Shown here: positions 8,098 through 18,029 of the stretch, piece by piece
Position numbering within the stretch: the stretch's first letter is position 1
Layout of the letters: every line of letters starts with the position of its first letter
NCBI GenBank assembly: GCA_001313065.1
Contig: BBFD01000035.1
Location: 1 to 20,036 of the forward strand
From: Silvimonas sp. JCM 19000
GTDB lineage: Bacteria > Pseudomonadota > Gammaproteobacteria > Burkholderiales > Chitinibacteraceae
Direction of reading: 5' to 3'
DNA: 20,036 bases
Program-made: the position numbers and the translations under genes
The notes under the pieces: model-generated
The model's input: only the letters and a program-made list of their open reading frames with translations
The model's database searches: none
What the model was told of the DNA's origin: nothing

Positions 8098-10011
8098 TTA
8101 GCCTTCAGTGGCCGGCGTGGTGGTGGCCGTCGGAGCGTCACCGCTAGGGCGATCACCGGTCGGCGCAGTCGGACGTGCCGGCGGCGGGGCCTTGGGCGGA
8201 CGCGGATCGCGGCCTTCCATGATGTCACGCACTTGCTCGCGATCGATGGTTTCCCATTCAACCAGCGCCGCGGTCATCTTCTCGACCTTGTCGCGGTTTT
8301 CGTCCAGCAACTTGACGGCCAGTGCGTACTGCTCGTCGATGATGCGGCGAATTTCGGCATCCACTTGCTGCATGGTGGTTTCCGACACGTTCTTATGTGT
8401 CGTTACCGAACGACCAAGGAACACTTCGCCTTCGTTTTCGCCGTAAACCATGGGGCCAAGCTTATCGCTCATGCCGTAGCGCGTGACCATATCGCGGGCC
8501 ATGCGGGTAGCACGTTCAAAGTCATTCGAAGCGCCCGTCGAAATACGATGCACAAACAGGTCTTCCGCCACACGGCCACCAAACAAGATGGTGATTTCGT
8601 TGAGCATCTGATCTTTGTACAGCGAGAACTTGTCGCGTTCCGGCAACTGCCAGGTCAGACCCAGCGCACGACCGCGCGGCATGATCGTAACCTTGTGGAC
8701 CGGATCAGTGCCTTCCAGCGTTTCCGCGATCACGGCATGGCCGGATTCGTGGTAAGCCGTGGCACGACGTTCGTCCTCGGTCATCACCATGGTGCGACGT
8801 TCCGGACCCATGTAAATCTTGTCCTTGGCCGACTCAAAGTCATCCATGTCGACCAGACGCTTGTTGCGGCGGGCAGCGAACAGCGCTGCTTCGTTAACCA
8901 GGTTGGCCAGATCAGCCCCGACATACCCGGCGTACCGCGCGCCAGCACTGACGGATCAACGTCATTCGAGATCGGCACCTTGCGCATATGCACGCCAAGG
9001 ATCTGTTCACGACCGCGGATATCCGGCAGCGACACCACAACCTGGCGGTCAAAACGGCCCGGACGCATCAGCGCAGGTCGAGCACGTCAGGGCGGTTGGT
9101 GGCAGCAATCACGATAATGCCGGAGTTGCCTTCAAAGCCGTCCATCTCAACCAGCATCTGGTTAAGGGTTTGCTCGCGTTCATCGTTGCCACCGCCCAGA
9201 CCCGCACCGCGCTGACGACCGACCGCATCGATTTCATCGATGAAGATGATACAAGGCGCGTTTTTTCTTGGCGTTTTCAAACATGTCACGCACACGGGCC
9301 GCACCCACGCCGACAAACATCTCAACGAAATCAGAACCCGAGATCGAGAAGAACGGCACCTTGCTTCGCCCGCAATCGCCTTGGCCAGCAGCGTTTTACC
9401 GGTACCCGGCGAACCCACCATCAGAATACCGCGCGGCATGCGGCCACCCAGGCTCTGATACTTGGAAGGGTCACGCAGATAATCAACGATCTCGGAGACT
9501 TCTTCTTTGGCTTCATCGCAACCGGCGACGTCGGCAAAGGTGATGCTGTTGTTGGAGTCATCCAGCATGCGCGCTCGGGATTTACCAAAGCTGAACGCAC
9601 CGCCCCGACCGCCGCCCTGCATCTGTCGCATAAAGAAGACCCAGACCCCGATCAACAGCAGCATCGGGAACCACGAGATAAACAGCGTGGTAAAGAAGCC
9701 CTGCTCTTCTTCAGGCTTGGCGGCAAATTTGACGTTGTGCTTGATCAGGGTATCGACCAGGCGGAAATCAAATGGCGCGTAGGTCGAAAAAAATTGGTGC
9801 CGTCATTGCGCTTGCCGCGGATCAACTGGCCGCGCAATGGGTACCCTTCGATTTCGACTTGCGAAATACGATCGGCTTCGACATCCGCCATAAATTGCGA
9901 ATACGGTACTTGTCCGACCGTATCCTGTCGTTTAGTGAACTGATTGAAGACTGTCATCAGTACCAGACCAATGATCAGCCAGATGGCGATGTTCTTGCCC
10001 AGATTATTCAT
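8098..10011 (-). CDS. ftsH: ATP-dependent zinc metalloprotease FtsH (several frameshifts)
   Basis: FtsH is a membrane-anchored AAA+ protease that degrades misfolded membrane proteins and regulators such as LpxC. ATG 10011 begins MNNLGKN, with transmembrane helices at about 8-23 and 106-127 around a periplasmic loop. Walker A GSPGTGKT is at 199-206, Walker B IIFIDEID at 254-261, the zinc site HESGH at 421-425, and the likely third ligand Asp497 in TGASND. The tail is Pro/Ala/Thr-rich. Breaks on the window: the A-run 9787-9793 (two too many or one too few), a missing base near 9363, one extra in 9261-9266, and missing bases near 9075 ([11 protein letters not shown]) and 8925 ([11 protein letters not shown]). 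The corrected length is about 637 aa, close to E. coli FtsH. An essential gene with five breaks points to sequence error. Confidence 0.95.
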
Positions 10012-10103
10012 GTCCCAAGCCCTTCGATGGCTGACAGAAGAGAAACCGCAAAACGCGTACCGCTTTGCCCCCTCTGTATAAACGCTTGCTGCATAGCGGA
10101 ATA

Positions 10104-10735
10104 TTAACCGCTCATTCCTTTTTTTCTGCTTGCCAAGCAAATACATTTCCGCGCTACGGTCGCGCGAGCCTTGGGTTTACGTGTGAGCACCGTGGCGAAA
10201 GTGTCACGCATTGCGGCTATGTATTCGTTATAGCCGTATCCCTGAAACGTCTTGACCAGAAAACTGCCGCCAGGTTTCAAATGCTCGCGGGCAAATTCAA
10301 GCGCCAGCTCACATAAGTACATGGAGCGGGCTGATCGGTTACCGCATTACCGGTGATATTTGGGGCCATATCGCAAATCACAAGGTCTACCTGGCGATCT
10401 CCCAGCAAGGACGTGTATTGCTGCAACACGTCGTCCTCGCGAAAGTCACCCTGGATAAAGTCGACCCCAGGGATATATGCCATTTCGAGAAGATCGAGCG
10501 CCAGCACCTTGCCTTTGCCACCCACCAGTTTTGCCGCGACCTGCGACCAGCTACCCGGCGCCGCGCCAAGGTCTGCCACCCACATGCCCTGCTGGATCAA
10601 ACGGTCTTTTTTTTCATTGATTTCCAGCAGCTTGTAGGCTGCCCGCGCGCGGTAACCATCCTTCTGTGCCATGTGCACATAATGATCGTTAACGTGCTCT
10701 TTCAACCACGCGTTACTGGAGTTGGAACGTGCCAT
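10104..10735 (-). CDS. rlmE: 23S rRNA (uridine-2'-O)-methyltransferase RlmE (RrmJ/FtsJ)
   Basis: RlmE methylates U2552 of 23S rRNA in the A loop during late 50S assembly, using S-adenosylmethionine. I start it at MARSNSS (ATG 10735). The SAM motif DLGAAPGSW is at 55-63. The catalytic K-D-K-E tetrad fits K35, D122 (CDMAPN), K162 (LVKTFQG) and E197 (AEMYLLG). Three breaks occur: a C missing near 10329 (restores [15 protein letters not shown]), a C missing near 10167 (restores [14 protein letters not shown]), and one extra base in 10119-10125. The corrected end is GKQKKGMSG at the stop 10104-10106, 210 aa against 209 in E. coli. It precedes ftsH, as in enterics. Confidence 0.94.
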
Positions 10736-10779
10736 ACAGTACAATCGCCTGTTTTTTCAAGGTATTAAAAGCTAAAAAA

Positions 10780-11138
10780 ATGGAACTCACTGCTGATCAG
10801 CGCCGCTACCTGCGTGGACTTGCCCATCATCTCAACCCGGTTGTCATGATCGGCAACAACGGCCTGACTGACTCGGTGATCCGCGAGATCGCGGTCAATC
10901 TGGACGCTCATGAACTGATCAAAGTGCGCGTACTCGGTGATGACCGCGCGCTGCGTGAACAGTTTCTGCAACAGATTTGCGCCGATCTGGGCGCAGAGCC
11001 CGTGCAGCATCTGGGCAAGCTGTTGATCATCTTCCGCCAGGCCGATGCCGCCCGCACCCGCTTTACGCTGCCCGGTGCGGCCAAAGCGACCAAAGTGGCG
11101 AACAAGACGCCCGCCAAGCCAGCCAAAAAAAAGGCTAA
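10780..11138 (+). CDS. yhbY: CRS1/YhbY-domain RNA-binding protein
   Basis: This is a small ribosome-associated RNA-binding protein. The sequence from MELTADQRRYLRGLAHHLNP through VMIGNNGLTDSVIREI (the conserved loop) to GKLLIIFRQ is a full CRM/YhbY domain of about 90 residues. An Ala/Lys-rich basic tail follows. The A-run 11125-11132 (8 A) is probably two too long. With six A the tail ends AKPAKKG at TAA 11136-11138, about 118 aa. As given, the frame would run through the downstream terminator and antisense to the next gene, which is not credible. It is divergent from rlmE across 44 bp, as in E. coli. Confidence 0.9.
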
Positions 11139-11161
11139 GCAGCCCTCTGCGGCCGCTGGTA

Positions 11162-11198
11162 TAAAAAAAACGCGTTGCTCCGGCAACGCGTTTTTTTA
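11162..11198. terminator. Bidirectional terminator between yhbY and the DUF4149 gene
   Basis: CGCGTTGC (11171-11178) pairs with GCAACGCG (11183-11190) around a TCCG loop, flanked by eight A on the left and seven T on the right. It serves yhbY (+) and the convergent membrane-protein gene (-). Confidence 0.93.
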
Positions 11199-11205
11199 TG
11201 CCTGC

Positions 11206-11644
11206 TTATTTGCTGTCGACATTCCAGACATACAACAAACCCAATACCGACTGGATCATGTAGATACCGGTCGAAATTGCGTGCCAGTTGGCAAAGCCAC
11301 CGCCAAACACGCCCTGCGCACTCTGGCTGAGCGCGCTTTTGATGCCGGCAATAATCGGGAAGATCGCAAACTGGTTGATCAAGGTGCAGACCAGCATGCC
11401 GATCAACAACCAGAATGCGCCTGTCTTGAACGCCCGCAGGCCTTCAAACCAGATGCGATAAATCAGCAAGTACAAACCGGCGGCAATGCCGATCCAGCCG
11501 ATCAAATGAAAAATCTTGCCTGCTGCCAGCCCTGCACTGCCGTGGTCGAGCGTGGCAAACAGCACCGGCGTCACCGCCAGGCCGATAATCCACATACCGC
11601 CTATCCACAGCACCGTCAGAATATTTTTTAAGTCCGTTGCCCAT
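11206..11644 (-). CDS. DUF4149-family integral membrane protein
   Basis: This is a small four-helix inner-membrane protein of unknown role. ATG 11644 begins MGNGLKNILTVLWIGGMW after removing one base from the run 11624-11629. Without that, only an internal start at 11613 is open. Hydrophobic segments lie at about residues 9-30, 44-62, 75-97 and 121-140, and the C-terminus is VLGLLYVWNVDSK. The length is 145 aa. Such a gene is commonly found between greA and yhbY in betaproteobacteria, which supports the assignment. No catalytic residues are evident. An in-frame stop immediately precedes the ATG, which fixes the start if the frame is right. Confidence 0.8.
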
Positions 11645-11745
11645 GCTTTACGCGCTTTAGTGGTTTGAGCCGCTGAAAAGACAAAGGCGCACCATCGACA
11701 ACGTGATCCGCGATCACGCCGCCGAAGGTACGCCCGGGGATTGCA

Positions 11746-12229
11746 TTACAGATATTTCACATCCAGCACTTCGTATTCGCGGATGCCGCCCGGCGCAACG
11801 ACTTCACAGACGTCGCCGGCGTATTTGCCGATCAGGCGCGGGCGATCGGGCTGGATACCGAAATCTTGCCCTCTTTAAGATTGGCTTCGTCGTCGCCCAC
11901 GATCTGGTAGGTCACCTGATTGCCGGCGTCCATGTCTTCCAGATTGACCGTGGCACCAAACACGATGCGGCCTTCCGCGGTGGGCGCCAGCGAGGCCGGA
12001 TCGATCACCTGTGCATTCGACAGTTTCGATTCCAGCTCGGCAATGCGGCTTCTACAAACGATTGTTTTTTCTTTGGCGGCGTCGTACTCTGCGTTTTCCG
12101 ACAAGTCACCGTGCGAACGGGCTTCGGCAATCGCGGCGATCACTTCGGGGCGAGCGACACTCTTGAGGTGTTGCAATTCCACCTTCAGTTTTTTTCCGCA
12201 CCGACAACGGTCAGCGGGATCTTGATCAT
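11746..12229 (-). CDS. greA: Transcription elongation factor GreA
   Basis: GreA enters the RNA polymerase secondary channel and stimulates cleavage of backtracked RNA. It starts at ATG 12229 ([15 protein letters not shown]), with AGGAG upstream on the coding strand. The coiled-coil tip motif GDLSENAEY puts the key acidic residues at D41 and E44, as in E. coli. Later motifs are [16 protein letters not shown] and SPIARALIGK, and the end is EVLDVKYL. Breaks: run 12189-12195 two too long, run 12065-12070 one too long and compensated by a missing base near 12047 (restores KEKQSFVEARIAEL), and a base missing near 11834. The corrected length is 160 aa. It follows carB after a terminator, so it probably has its own promoter. 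Confidence 0.95.
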
Positions 12230-12284
12230 TTTTTTCTCTCCTGTGCCTTCAGATTCCGCCACAGCGGAGGAACGGCCAGACAAT

Positions 12285-12323
12285 AAAAAAGCACAACCGC
12301 CGACCCGAAGGACGGCGGTTGTG
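12285..12323 (-). terminator. Rho-independent terminator after carB
   Basis: CACAACCGCCG (12292-12302) pairs with CGGCGGTTGTG (12313-12323), an 11-bp stem. On the minus strand it runs into six T (12290-12285). It lies 22 bp after the carB stop and separates carAB from greA. Confidence 0.92.
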
Positions 12324-12344
12324 GCGTTTCAAGGCGCTAAGTTA

Positions 12345-15300
12345 TCAGCCTTTGAGCTGACGGTGCAAGCCCTGCAGGTCATACACCTTCAGTTCGCCCA
12401 GGTCACGCATGCCGATGCAGGCTGCGCGGGCGCCTGCCACCGTGGTGTACACCGGCAACTTGGCCTTCAGCGCTTCATGGCGGATCGAATAGCTATCCTG
12501 AATGGCCTGACGGCGCTCTTCCACCGTGTTCACGATCATGGCAATTTCGCCATTCTTGACCATGTCGACAATGTGCGGGCGGCTTCCATCACTTTGTTTA
12601 CTGCCGTGACTTCAACACCGGCCGCTTCAAACGCGCTGGCCGTGCCCTTGGTCGCGAAAATCTTGAAGCCCAGTTGCAGCAGAACGCGTGCGCATTCGAT
12701 GGCCACCGGCTTGTCGCTTTCCTTGACCGAGATAAACACGTTGCCGCTGCTCGGCAGCACGATGCTGGCGGCCAGTTGCGATTTTACAAACGCTTCGGCA
12801 AAGGTCTCGCCCACACCCATGACTTCGCCGGTCGATTTCATTTCCGGGCCCAGGATGGTGTCGACGCCCGGGAACTTCACGAACGGGAACACGGCTTCCT
12901 TGACCGAGTAGTACGGCGGAATCACCTCGGCGGTCACGCCTTGCGACGGCAGCGACTGGCCCACCATACAACGCGCGGCAATCTTGGCCAGCGGCAGGCT
13001 GGTCGCTTGGACACGTAGGGCACGGTGCGCGAGGCACGTGGGTTTACTTCCAGCACAAACACGGTCGCATCAGCGCCCTGGCCCTGGATGGCGAACTGCA
13101 CGTTCATCAAGCCGATCACGTTCAGCGCCTTGGCCATGGCCACGGTCTGGCGGCGCAGCTCGTCTTGCAGTTCTTTGCTCAGCGAATACGGCGGCAGCGA
13201 GCAAGCCGAGTCGCCCGAGTGCACGCCAGCTTGTTCGATGTGCTCCATGATGCCGCCGATCAATACGTTCTCACCGTCGGAGATCGCATCCACGTCACTT
13301 CAATCGCGTCATTCAAAAAACGATCCAGCAGCACCGGGCTATCGTTCGAAACCTTGACGGCTTCGCGCATATAGCGGCTCAGGTCGTCTTCGGAGTGCAC
13401 GATGCGCATGGCACGGCCGCCCAGCACGTAGGACGGACGCACCACCAGCGGATAGCCCAGCTTGGCGGCCAGCACCAGCGCGTCTTTCTCGTTGCGCGCA
13501 GTGGCGTTAGGCGGCTGACGCAGATTCAGGTCTTGCAGCAGTTTCTGGAAACGCTCGCGATCTTCGGCGGCGTCGATCATGTCCGGGCTGGTGCCGACGA
13601 TAGGCACGCCGTTGGCTTCCAACGCACGCGCCAGTTTCAGCGGGGTCTGACCGCCGTATTGCACGATCACGCCCACCGGCTTTTCAACGGCAACGATTTC
13701 CAGCACGTCTTCCAGCGTCAGCGGCTCAAAGTACAGGCGATCCGAGGTGTCGTAATCGGTAGAAACGGTTTCCGGATTGCAGTTGACCATGATGGTTTCG
13801 TAACCATCTTCGCGCAGCGCCAATGCGGCGTGCACGCAGCAATAGTCAAACTCGATACCCTGACCAATCCGGTTCGGCCCGCCGCCCAACACCATCACTT
13901 TCTTGTTGTTGGTCGGGTTGGCTTCGCATTCCTCGTCGTAGCTGGAATACATATAAGCGGTATCGGTGGCGAACTCGGCCGCGCAGGTATCAACGCGCTT
14001 GTAGATCGGGCGGATGCCAAAGGCGTGACGGGCACGACGTACCGCGTTCTGATCGGTATTCAGCAGCGCGCCGATCCGGCGATCCGAGAAGCCTTGCGCT
14101 TGAGGCGACGCAGGTCGGCCGCCGTCAGGCTATCTAGGGCACGGCCACGGATTGCCGCTTCGTCTTTGAGCAGATCTTCAATCTGCGCCAGGAACCATGG
14201 ATCGATCTTGCTGAGCGCATGCACTTCTTCCAGGCTCATGCCGACGCGGAAGGCATCCGCCACGTACCAAAGCCGTTCCGGGCCGGGCGAGGCGATTTCG
14301 GATTCGATCTGCGCGCGGTCGGTGGTCAGCTCGTCAAAGCCGGACATGCCGGTTTCAAGGCCACGCAGCGCTTTCTGCAGCGATTCTTGTTGGGTGCGGC
14401 CGATGGCCATCACTTCGCCGACCGACTTCATTTGCGTGGTCAGGCGGTCGTTGGCTTGCGGGAATTTCTCGAAAGCAAAACGCGGAATCTTGGTAACGAC
14501 ATAATCGATCGACGGTTCAAACGAAGCCGGGGTCTTGCCGCCGGTGATTTCGTTTTTTTGAGTTCGTCCAGCGTGTAGCCCACCGCCAGCTTGGCGGCGA
14601 TCTTGGCAATCGGGAAACCGGTGGCTTTCGAGGCCAGTGCCGAAGAACGCGACACGCGCGGGTTCATTTCGATCACGATCAGACGGCCGTCTTTCGGATT
14701 AACCGAGAACTGCACGTTAGAACCGCCCGTATCCACGCCGATTTCACGCAATACCGCGATCGATGCGTTACGCATGATCTGGTATTCCTTGTCGGTCAGC
14801 GTTTGCGCCGGGGCGACGGTGATCGAATCACCGGTATGCACGCCCATTGGGTCGAGGTTTTCGATCGAACACACGATAATGCAGTTGTCGGCGCGGTCAC
14901 GCACCACTTCCATCTCGTATTCTTTCCAGCCCAGCAGCGACTCTTCGATCAGCAGTTCGTTGGTCGGCGACAAGTCCAGACCACGGGTACAGATTTCGAT
15001 GAATTCCTGGATGTTATAAGCGATACCGCCGCCCGAACCACCCATGGTGAAGGACGGGCGAATAATCGCCGGGAAGCCCAGATTGGCTTGCGCAGCCAGC
15101 GCTTCGTCGATGGTATGCGCGATGGCAGAACGGGCCGAACCGAGGCCGATCTTGTCCATGGCGGCTTTGAATTTCTGCCGGTCTTCTGCTTTGTCGATGG
15201 CTTCGGGCGAAGCACCGATCAGCTCGACCTTGTACTTGTCGAGCACGCCGTTGCGCCACAGATCGAGCGCACAGTTCAGCGCGGTCTGGCCGCCCATGGT

Positions 15301-15564
15301 GGGCAGAATGGCGTCCGGGCGTTCTTTATCGATAATCTTTTCCACCACCTGCCAGGTGATGGGCTCGATATAGGTCACGTCGGCCATATTGGGGTCAGTC
15401 ATGATCGTGGCCGGATTGCTGTTGACCAGGATGACCTTGTAACCCTCTTCGCGCAGGGCTTTACATGCTTGCGCCCCGGAGTAATCGAATTCGCACGCCT
15501 GACCGATGATGATGGGGCCGGCGCCAATGATAAGAATGCTTTTGATGTCTGTACGTTTGGGCAT
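12345..15564 (-). CDS. carB: Carbamoyl-phosphate synthase large subunit (several frameshifts)
   Basis: CarB makes carbamoyl phosphate from bicarbonate, ammonia (tunnelled from CarA) and 2 ATP, feeding arginine and pyrimidine synthesis. It starts [20 protein letters not shown] at 15564. The N-terminal synthase half shows [11 protein letters not shown] and TMGGQTALN. The second half restarts with [20 protein letters not shown] and [12 protein letters not shown]. The C-terminal MGS-like regulatory domain includes [12 protein letters not shown] and ends HRQLKG. Breaks: run 14553-14559 two too long (restores [11 protein letters not shown]), and single bases missing near 14092, 13296, 13006 and 12580. 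The corrected length is 1073 aa, equal to E. coli CarB. The order is carA, 67 bp, carB, terminator. Confidence 0.96.
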
Positions 15565-15598
15565 TGCGGTTACCTGTATGAAGTGAGAAGGCAGTGAC

Positions 15599-15618
15599 GC
15601 GGCGCGCAAGGGCGCCGC
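15599..15618. other. Hairpin between carA and carB
   Basis: GCGGCGC (15599-15605) pairs with GCGCCGC (15612-15618) around a 6-nt loop, in the 67-bp carA-carB gap. There is no T-tract, so it is not a terminator. It could affect mRNA stability or be an effect of high GC. Confidence 0.4.
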
Positions 15619-15631
15619 CGGGACTACGTCC

Positions 15632-16764
15632 TCACGACCGGTGTTCTTCCATCATCTTGATAAAGCGATCGAACAGATACGCCACATCGTTCGGGCCGGG
15701 GCTGGCTTCCGGGTGACCCTGGAAGCTGAAGGCCGGGCGATCAGTCAGTGCAATCCCTTGCACGGTGCCGTCGAACAAAGAGCGATGGGTGACGCGCACA
15801 TTGGCCGGCAGACTGGTTTCATCCACCTGGAAGCCATGGTTCTGGCTGGTGATCATCACGCGCTTGCTGTCGAGGTCTTGCACCGGATGGTTGGCGCCAT
15901 GGTGACCGAACTTCATCTTGCTGGTCTTGCCGCCGGTGGCCAGACCCAGCAACTGGTGGCCCAGGCAGATGCCGAAAGTCGGCACATTCTTTTCGAGAAA
16001 TACCTTGATCGCTTCGATGGCGTAATCACACGGCTCCGGATCGCCAGGGCCGTTCGACAAGAACACGCCATCCGGATTCAGCGCCAACACATCGGCGGCC
16101 GGGGTTTCTGCCGGCACTACGGTCAGTTGGCAACCGCGTTCAGCCAGCATGCGCAGGATGTTGTATTTGACGCCGTAGTCGTAGGCCACCACGCGGAAAC
16201 GCGGGCTGGACTGGACGGTGTAACCCACGCCCAGTTTCCATTCAGCGGTGGTCCACTCGAATTTTTTTTCTTTGGCGCTGACAACTTTGGCCAGATCCTG
16301 GCCGGCCATCGAACCAAAGGATCGGGCTTTTTTCGACGGCAGCCGCGGCATCGATATGGTCGCCGCTGATGATGCAGCCGGGCTGGGCGCCTTCTCACGC
16401 AGAATGCGCGTCAGTTTGCGGGTATCGATATCGGCGATGGCAACCGTGTTGTTCTTGACCAGGTATTCGGACAAGCTCATTTCGGCGCGGAAACTGGAGT
16501 GCAGCAGCGGCAGATCACGGATGATCAGGCCGGCGGCGTAGACACCGCGGGCTTCGGCATCTTCGGCGTTGACGCCATAGTTGCCAATGTGCGGATACGT
16601 CAGCGTAACAATCTGACGGCAGTATGAAGGATCGGTGAGGATTTCCTGGTAACCGGTGATCGCGGTGTTGAATACCACCTCGCCGATGGTTTCACCGTCG
16701 CGCCGATGGAAGTACCGTGAAACAGGGTGCCGTCGGCAAGCGCAAGTAAAGCAGGTTTGGACAC
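15632..16764 (-). CDS. carA: Carbamoyl-phosphate synthase small (glutaminase) subunit
   Basis: CarA hydrolyses glutamine and passes ammonia to CarB. I start it at GTG 16764, where the protein reads [17 protein letters not shown] (initiator Met) and AGGAG lies just upstream. The class I glutaminase triad is Cys267 in FGICLGHQ with His351 and Glu353 in GHPEASPGP, matching E. coli spacing. Breaks: a C missing near 16697 (restores [14 protein letters not shown]), a G missing near 16393 and one extra base in 16328-16333. The last two compensate each other and restore [20 protein letters not shown]. The corrected length is 377 aa. The upstream region to 16880 holds no other gene. Pyrimidine or arginine control sites are expected for the family, but I could not identify them. 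Confidence 0.95.
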
Positions 16765-16879
16765 TGGCGGCTCCTGGGCATTGCGCCCGCATAGATAGAG
16801 GAAAGAGACGGGAGAAAATACGTCCGCCGCACCCCTTCTGTGTGGGGCCGTCGAGCGGTTCAAGCTCCCCTACACGTAG

Positions 16880-16908
16880 AAAAACGGGACAGGTTGCCCT
16901 GGCCCGTT
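16880..16908 (-). terminator. Rho-independent terminator downstream of gpx
   Basis: On the minus strand, AACGGG (16908-16903), a mismatch and CAGG pair with CCTG and CCCGTT (16888-16883) around a GCAA tetraloop, followed by T residues at 16884-16880. It lies between gpx and carA. The DNA between it and the gpx stop (16909-17049) shows nothing else I can name. Confidence 0.8.
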
Positions 16909-17049
16909 CTTCGTGTGCAAAATTTTACGGAGTTTATCCGAAACCGCCGATAGCTTCAACGTTTCAATAGCTTAGGCGGCCGTTTCTTACGTCTGCACGG
17001 GCCGCTTGCAGGGCCGGTAAAGCCCGCTGGATCAAGCACATCCGCGGCA

Positions 17050-17530
17050 TTACAACCATTTTTTCGATATCTTTGCGCAGGCTGTCCGGTGTGGTGGTGG
17101 GCGCAAAGCGGTCCACCACATTACCCTGGCGATCGATCAGGAACTTGGTGAAATTCCACTTGATGCCTTCAGTGCCCAACAAACCGCGTTGCGACGACTT
17201 CAGATGCTGGAACAGCGGGTCAGCATGCTCGCCGTTGACATCAATGCGGGCAAACATGGGAAAATCCACGCCGTAGTGGGTAGTGCAGAACGACTGGATT
17301 TCAGCCTCGCTGCCCGGCTCTTGCGCGCCAAACTGGTTGCACGGAAAACCCAGCACCACCAGGCCGCGCTCGCGATATTGCTGGTAAAGCGCCTGCAAGC
17401 CCTCATATTGCGGAGTAAACCCACACTTGCTGGCCACATTCACCACCAGAATCACCTGACCGCGATAGCGTTCCATCGCAACGTCTTTGCCTGCGATGTC
17501 GGTGACGTGGATTTCGTAAAAGCTGGCCAT
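17050..17530 (-). CDS. Glutathione peroxidase family protein
   Basis: This is a thioredoxin-fold peroxidase that reduces hydrogen or lipid peroxides. ATG 17530 follows AAGGAG. The peroxidatic Cys36 is in NVASKCGFTPQYEGL, the catalytic Gln70 in FPCNQFGAQEPGS and the Trp125 and Asn pair in KWNFTKF. A cysteine at 82 (SFCTTHYG) is a candidate resolving Cys. That would make it the thiol-using, Cys type found in bacteria (BtuE-like) with no selenocysteine. The frame as given runs on to 16964. Removing one base from the run 17059-17064 instead ends it as DIEKWL at 17050-17052, 159 aa, the usual length. It is divergent from the DUF1841 gene across 47 bp. Confidence 0.92.
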
Positions 17531-17577
17531 GCAGATGTACTCCTTAAAATGCTGAAAAAACTGGAAGACCGGATTCT

Positions 17578-18018
17578 ATGCTGTTCAACCTTCTCGCGAT
17601 GAAGCGCGACACTTCTTTATCGAGACCTGGCGCAAATATCACGCCCAGGAAGTGATGACCGATCTCGAAAAGATGACCGCTAGCGTGCTGGATCGCCATC
17701 CGGAATACCAGGCGTTTTTTTTGAGCCCGGACTATATCGATCAGGACTGGCCGGTTGAATATGGCGAAACCAATCCGTTTTTGCATATCAGCATGCATCT
17801 GGCCATTGCCGAACAATTGTCGATTGACCAGCCTTCGGCATACGCGCGCTCCATCAACAGCTGGTACACGCTGCGGGCAACGAGCATGACGCGCTGCACT
17901 GGATGATGGAGGGCCTCGGCGAAATGCTGTGGCAAGCGCAACGCTATAACTTGCCGCCCGATCCGGCCACCTATCTGAATATCCTGCGCAAAAAAAAGCG
18001 GGCCTGCCAGAAGCCTGA
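17578..18018 (+). CDS. DUF1841 family protein
   Basis: This is a small cytoplasmic protein of unknown function, typical of beta- and gammaproteobacteria. From ATG 17578, after restoring a C near 17591, it reads MLFNPSRDEARHFFIETW. The family core follows: ETNPFLHISMHLAIAEQLSIDQP. A G missing near 17837 restores SGIRALHQQLVHAAGNEHDA and then MMEGLGEMLWQAQR. The run 17990-17997 is two A too long; with six A it ends LRKKAGLPEA at TGA 18016-18018. The length is about 146 aa. It converges with the bepA-like gene 11 bp away. I recognise the family by its motifs, and no activity can be inferred. Confidence 0.87.
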
Positions 18019-18029
18019 GTACGGCGACG

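Noticed and set aside
7882..9117. Long plus-strand open frames opposite folP, ftsH and carB
   Set aside because: Their translations are low-complexity and match no family I know, while the minus strand carries unmistakable enzyme motifs.
11139..11631. A 300-residue YhbY fusion protein
   Set aside because: The extension reads through a bidirectional terminator and then antisense to the DUF4149 membrane gene. It arises from the overlong A-run at 11125-11132.
8098..15564. Pseudogenisation of ftsH, carB and greA
   Set aside because: Motifs are fully conserved on both sides of each break, lengths become exact after correction, and loss of all these genes together is implausible.
16765..16964. 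An attenuator in the carA leader formed by the hairpin at 16880-16908
   Set aside because: The hairpin with its T-tract fits better as the gpx terminator. I saw no leader peptide or antiterminator pairing, although regulation of carA cannot be excluded.
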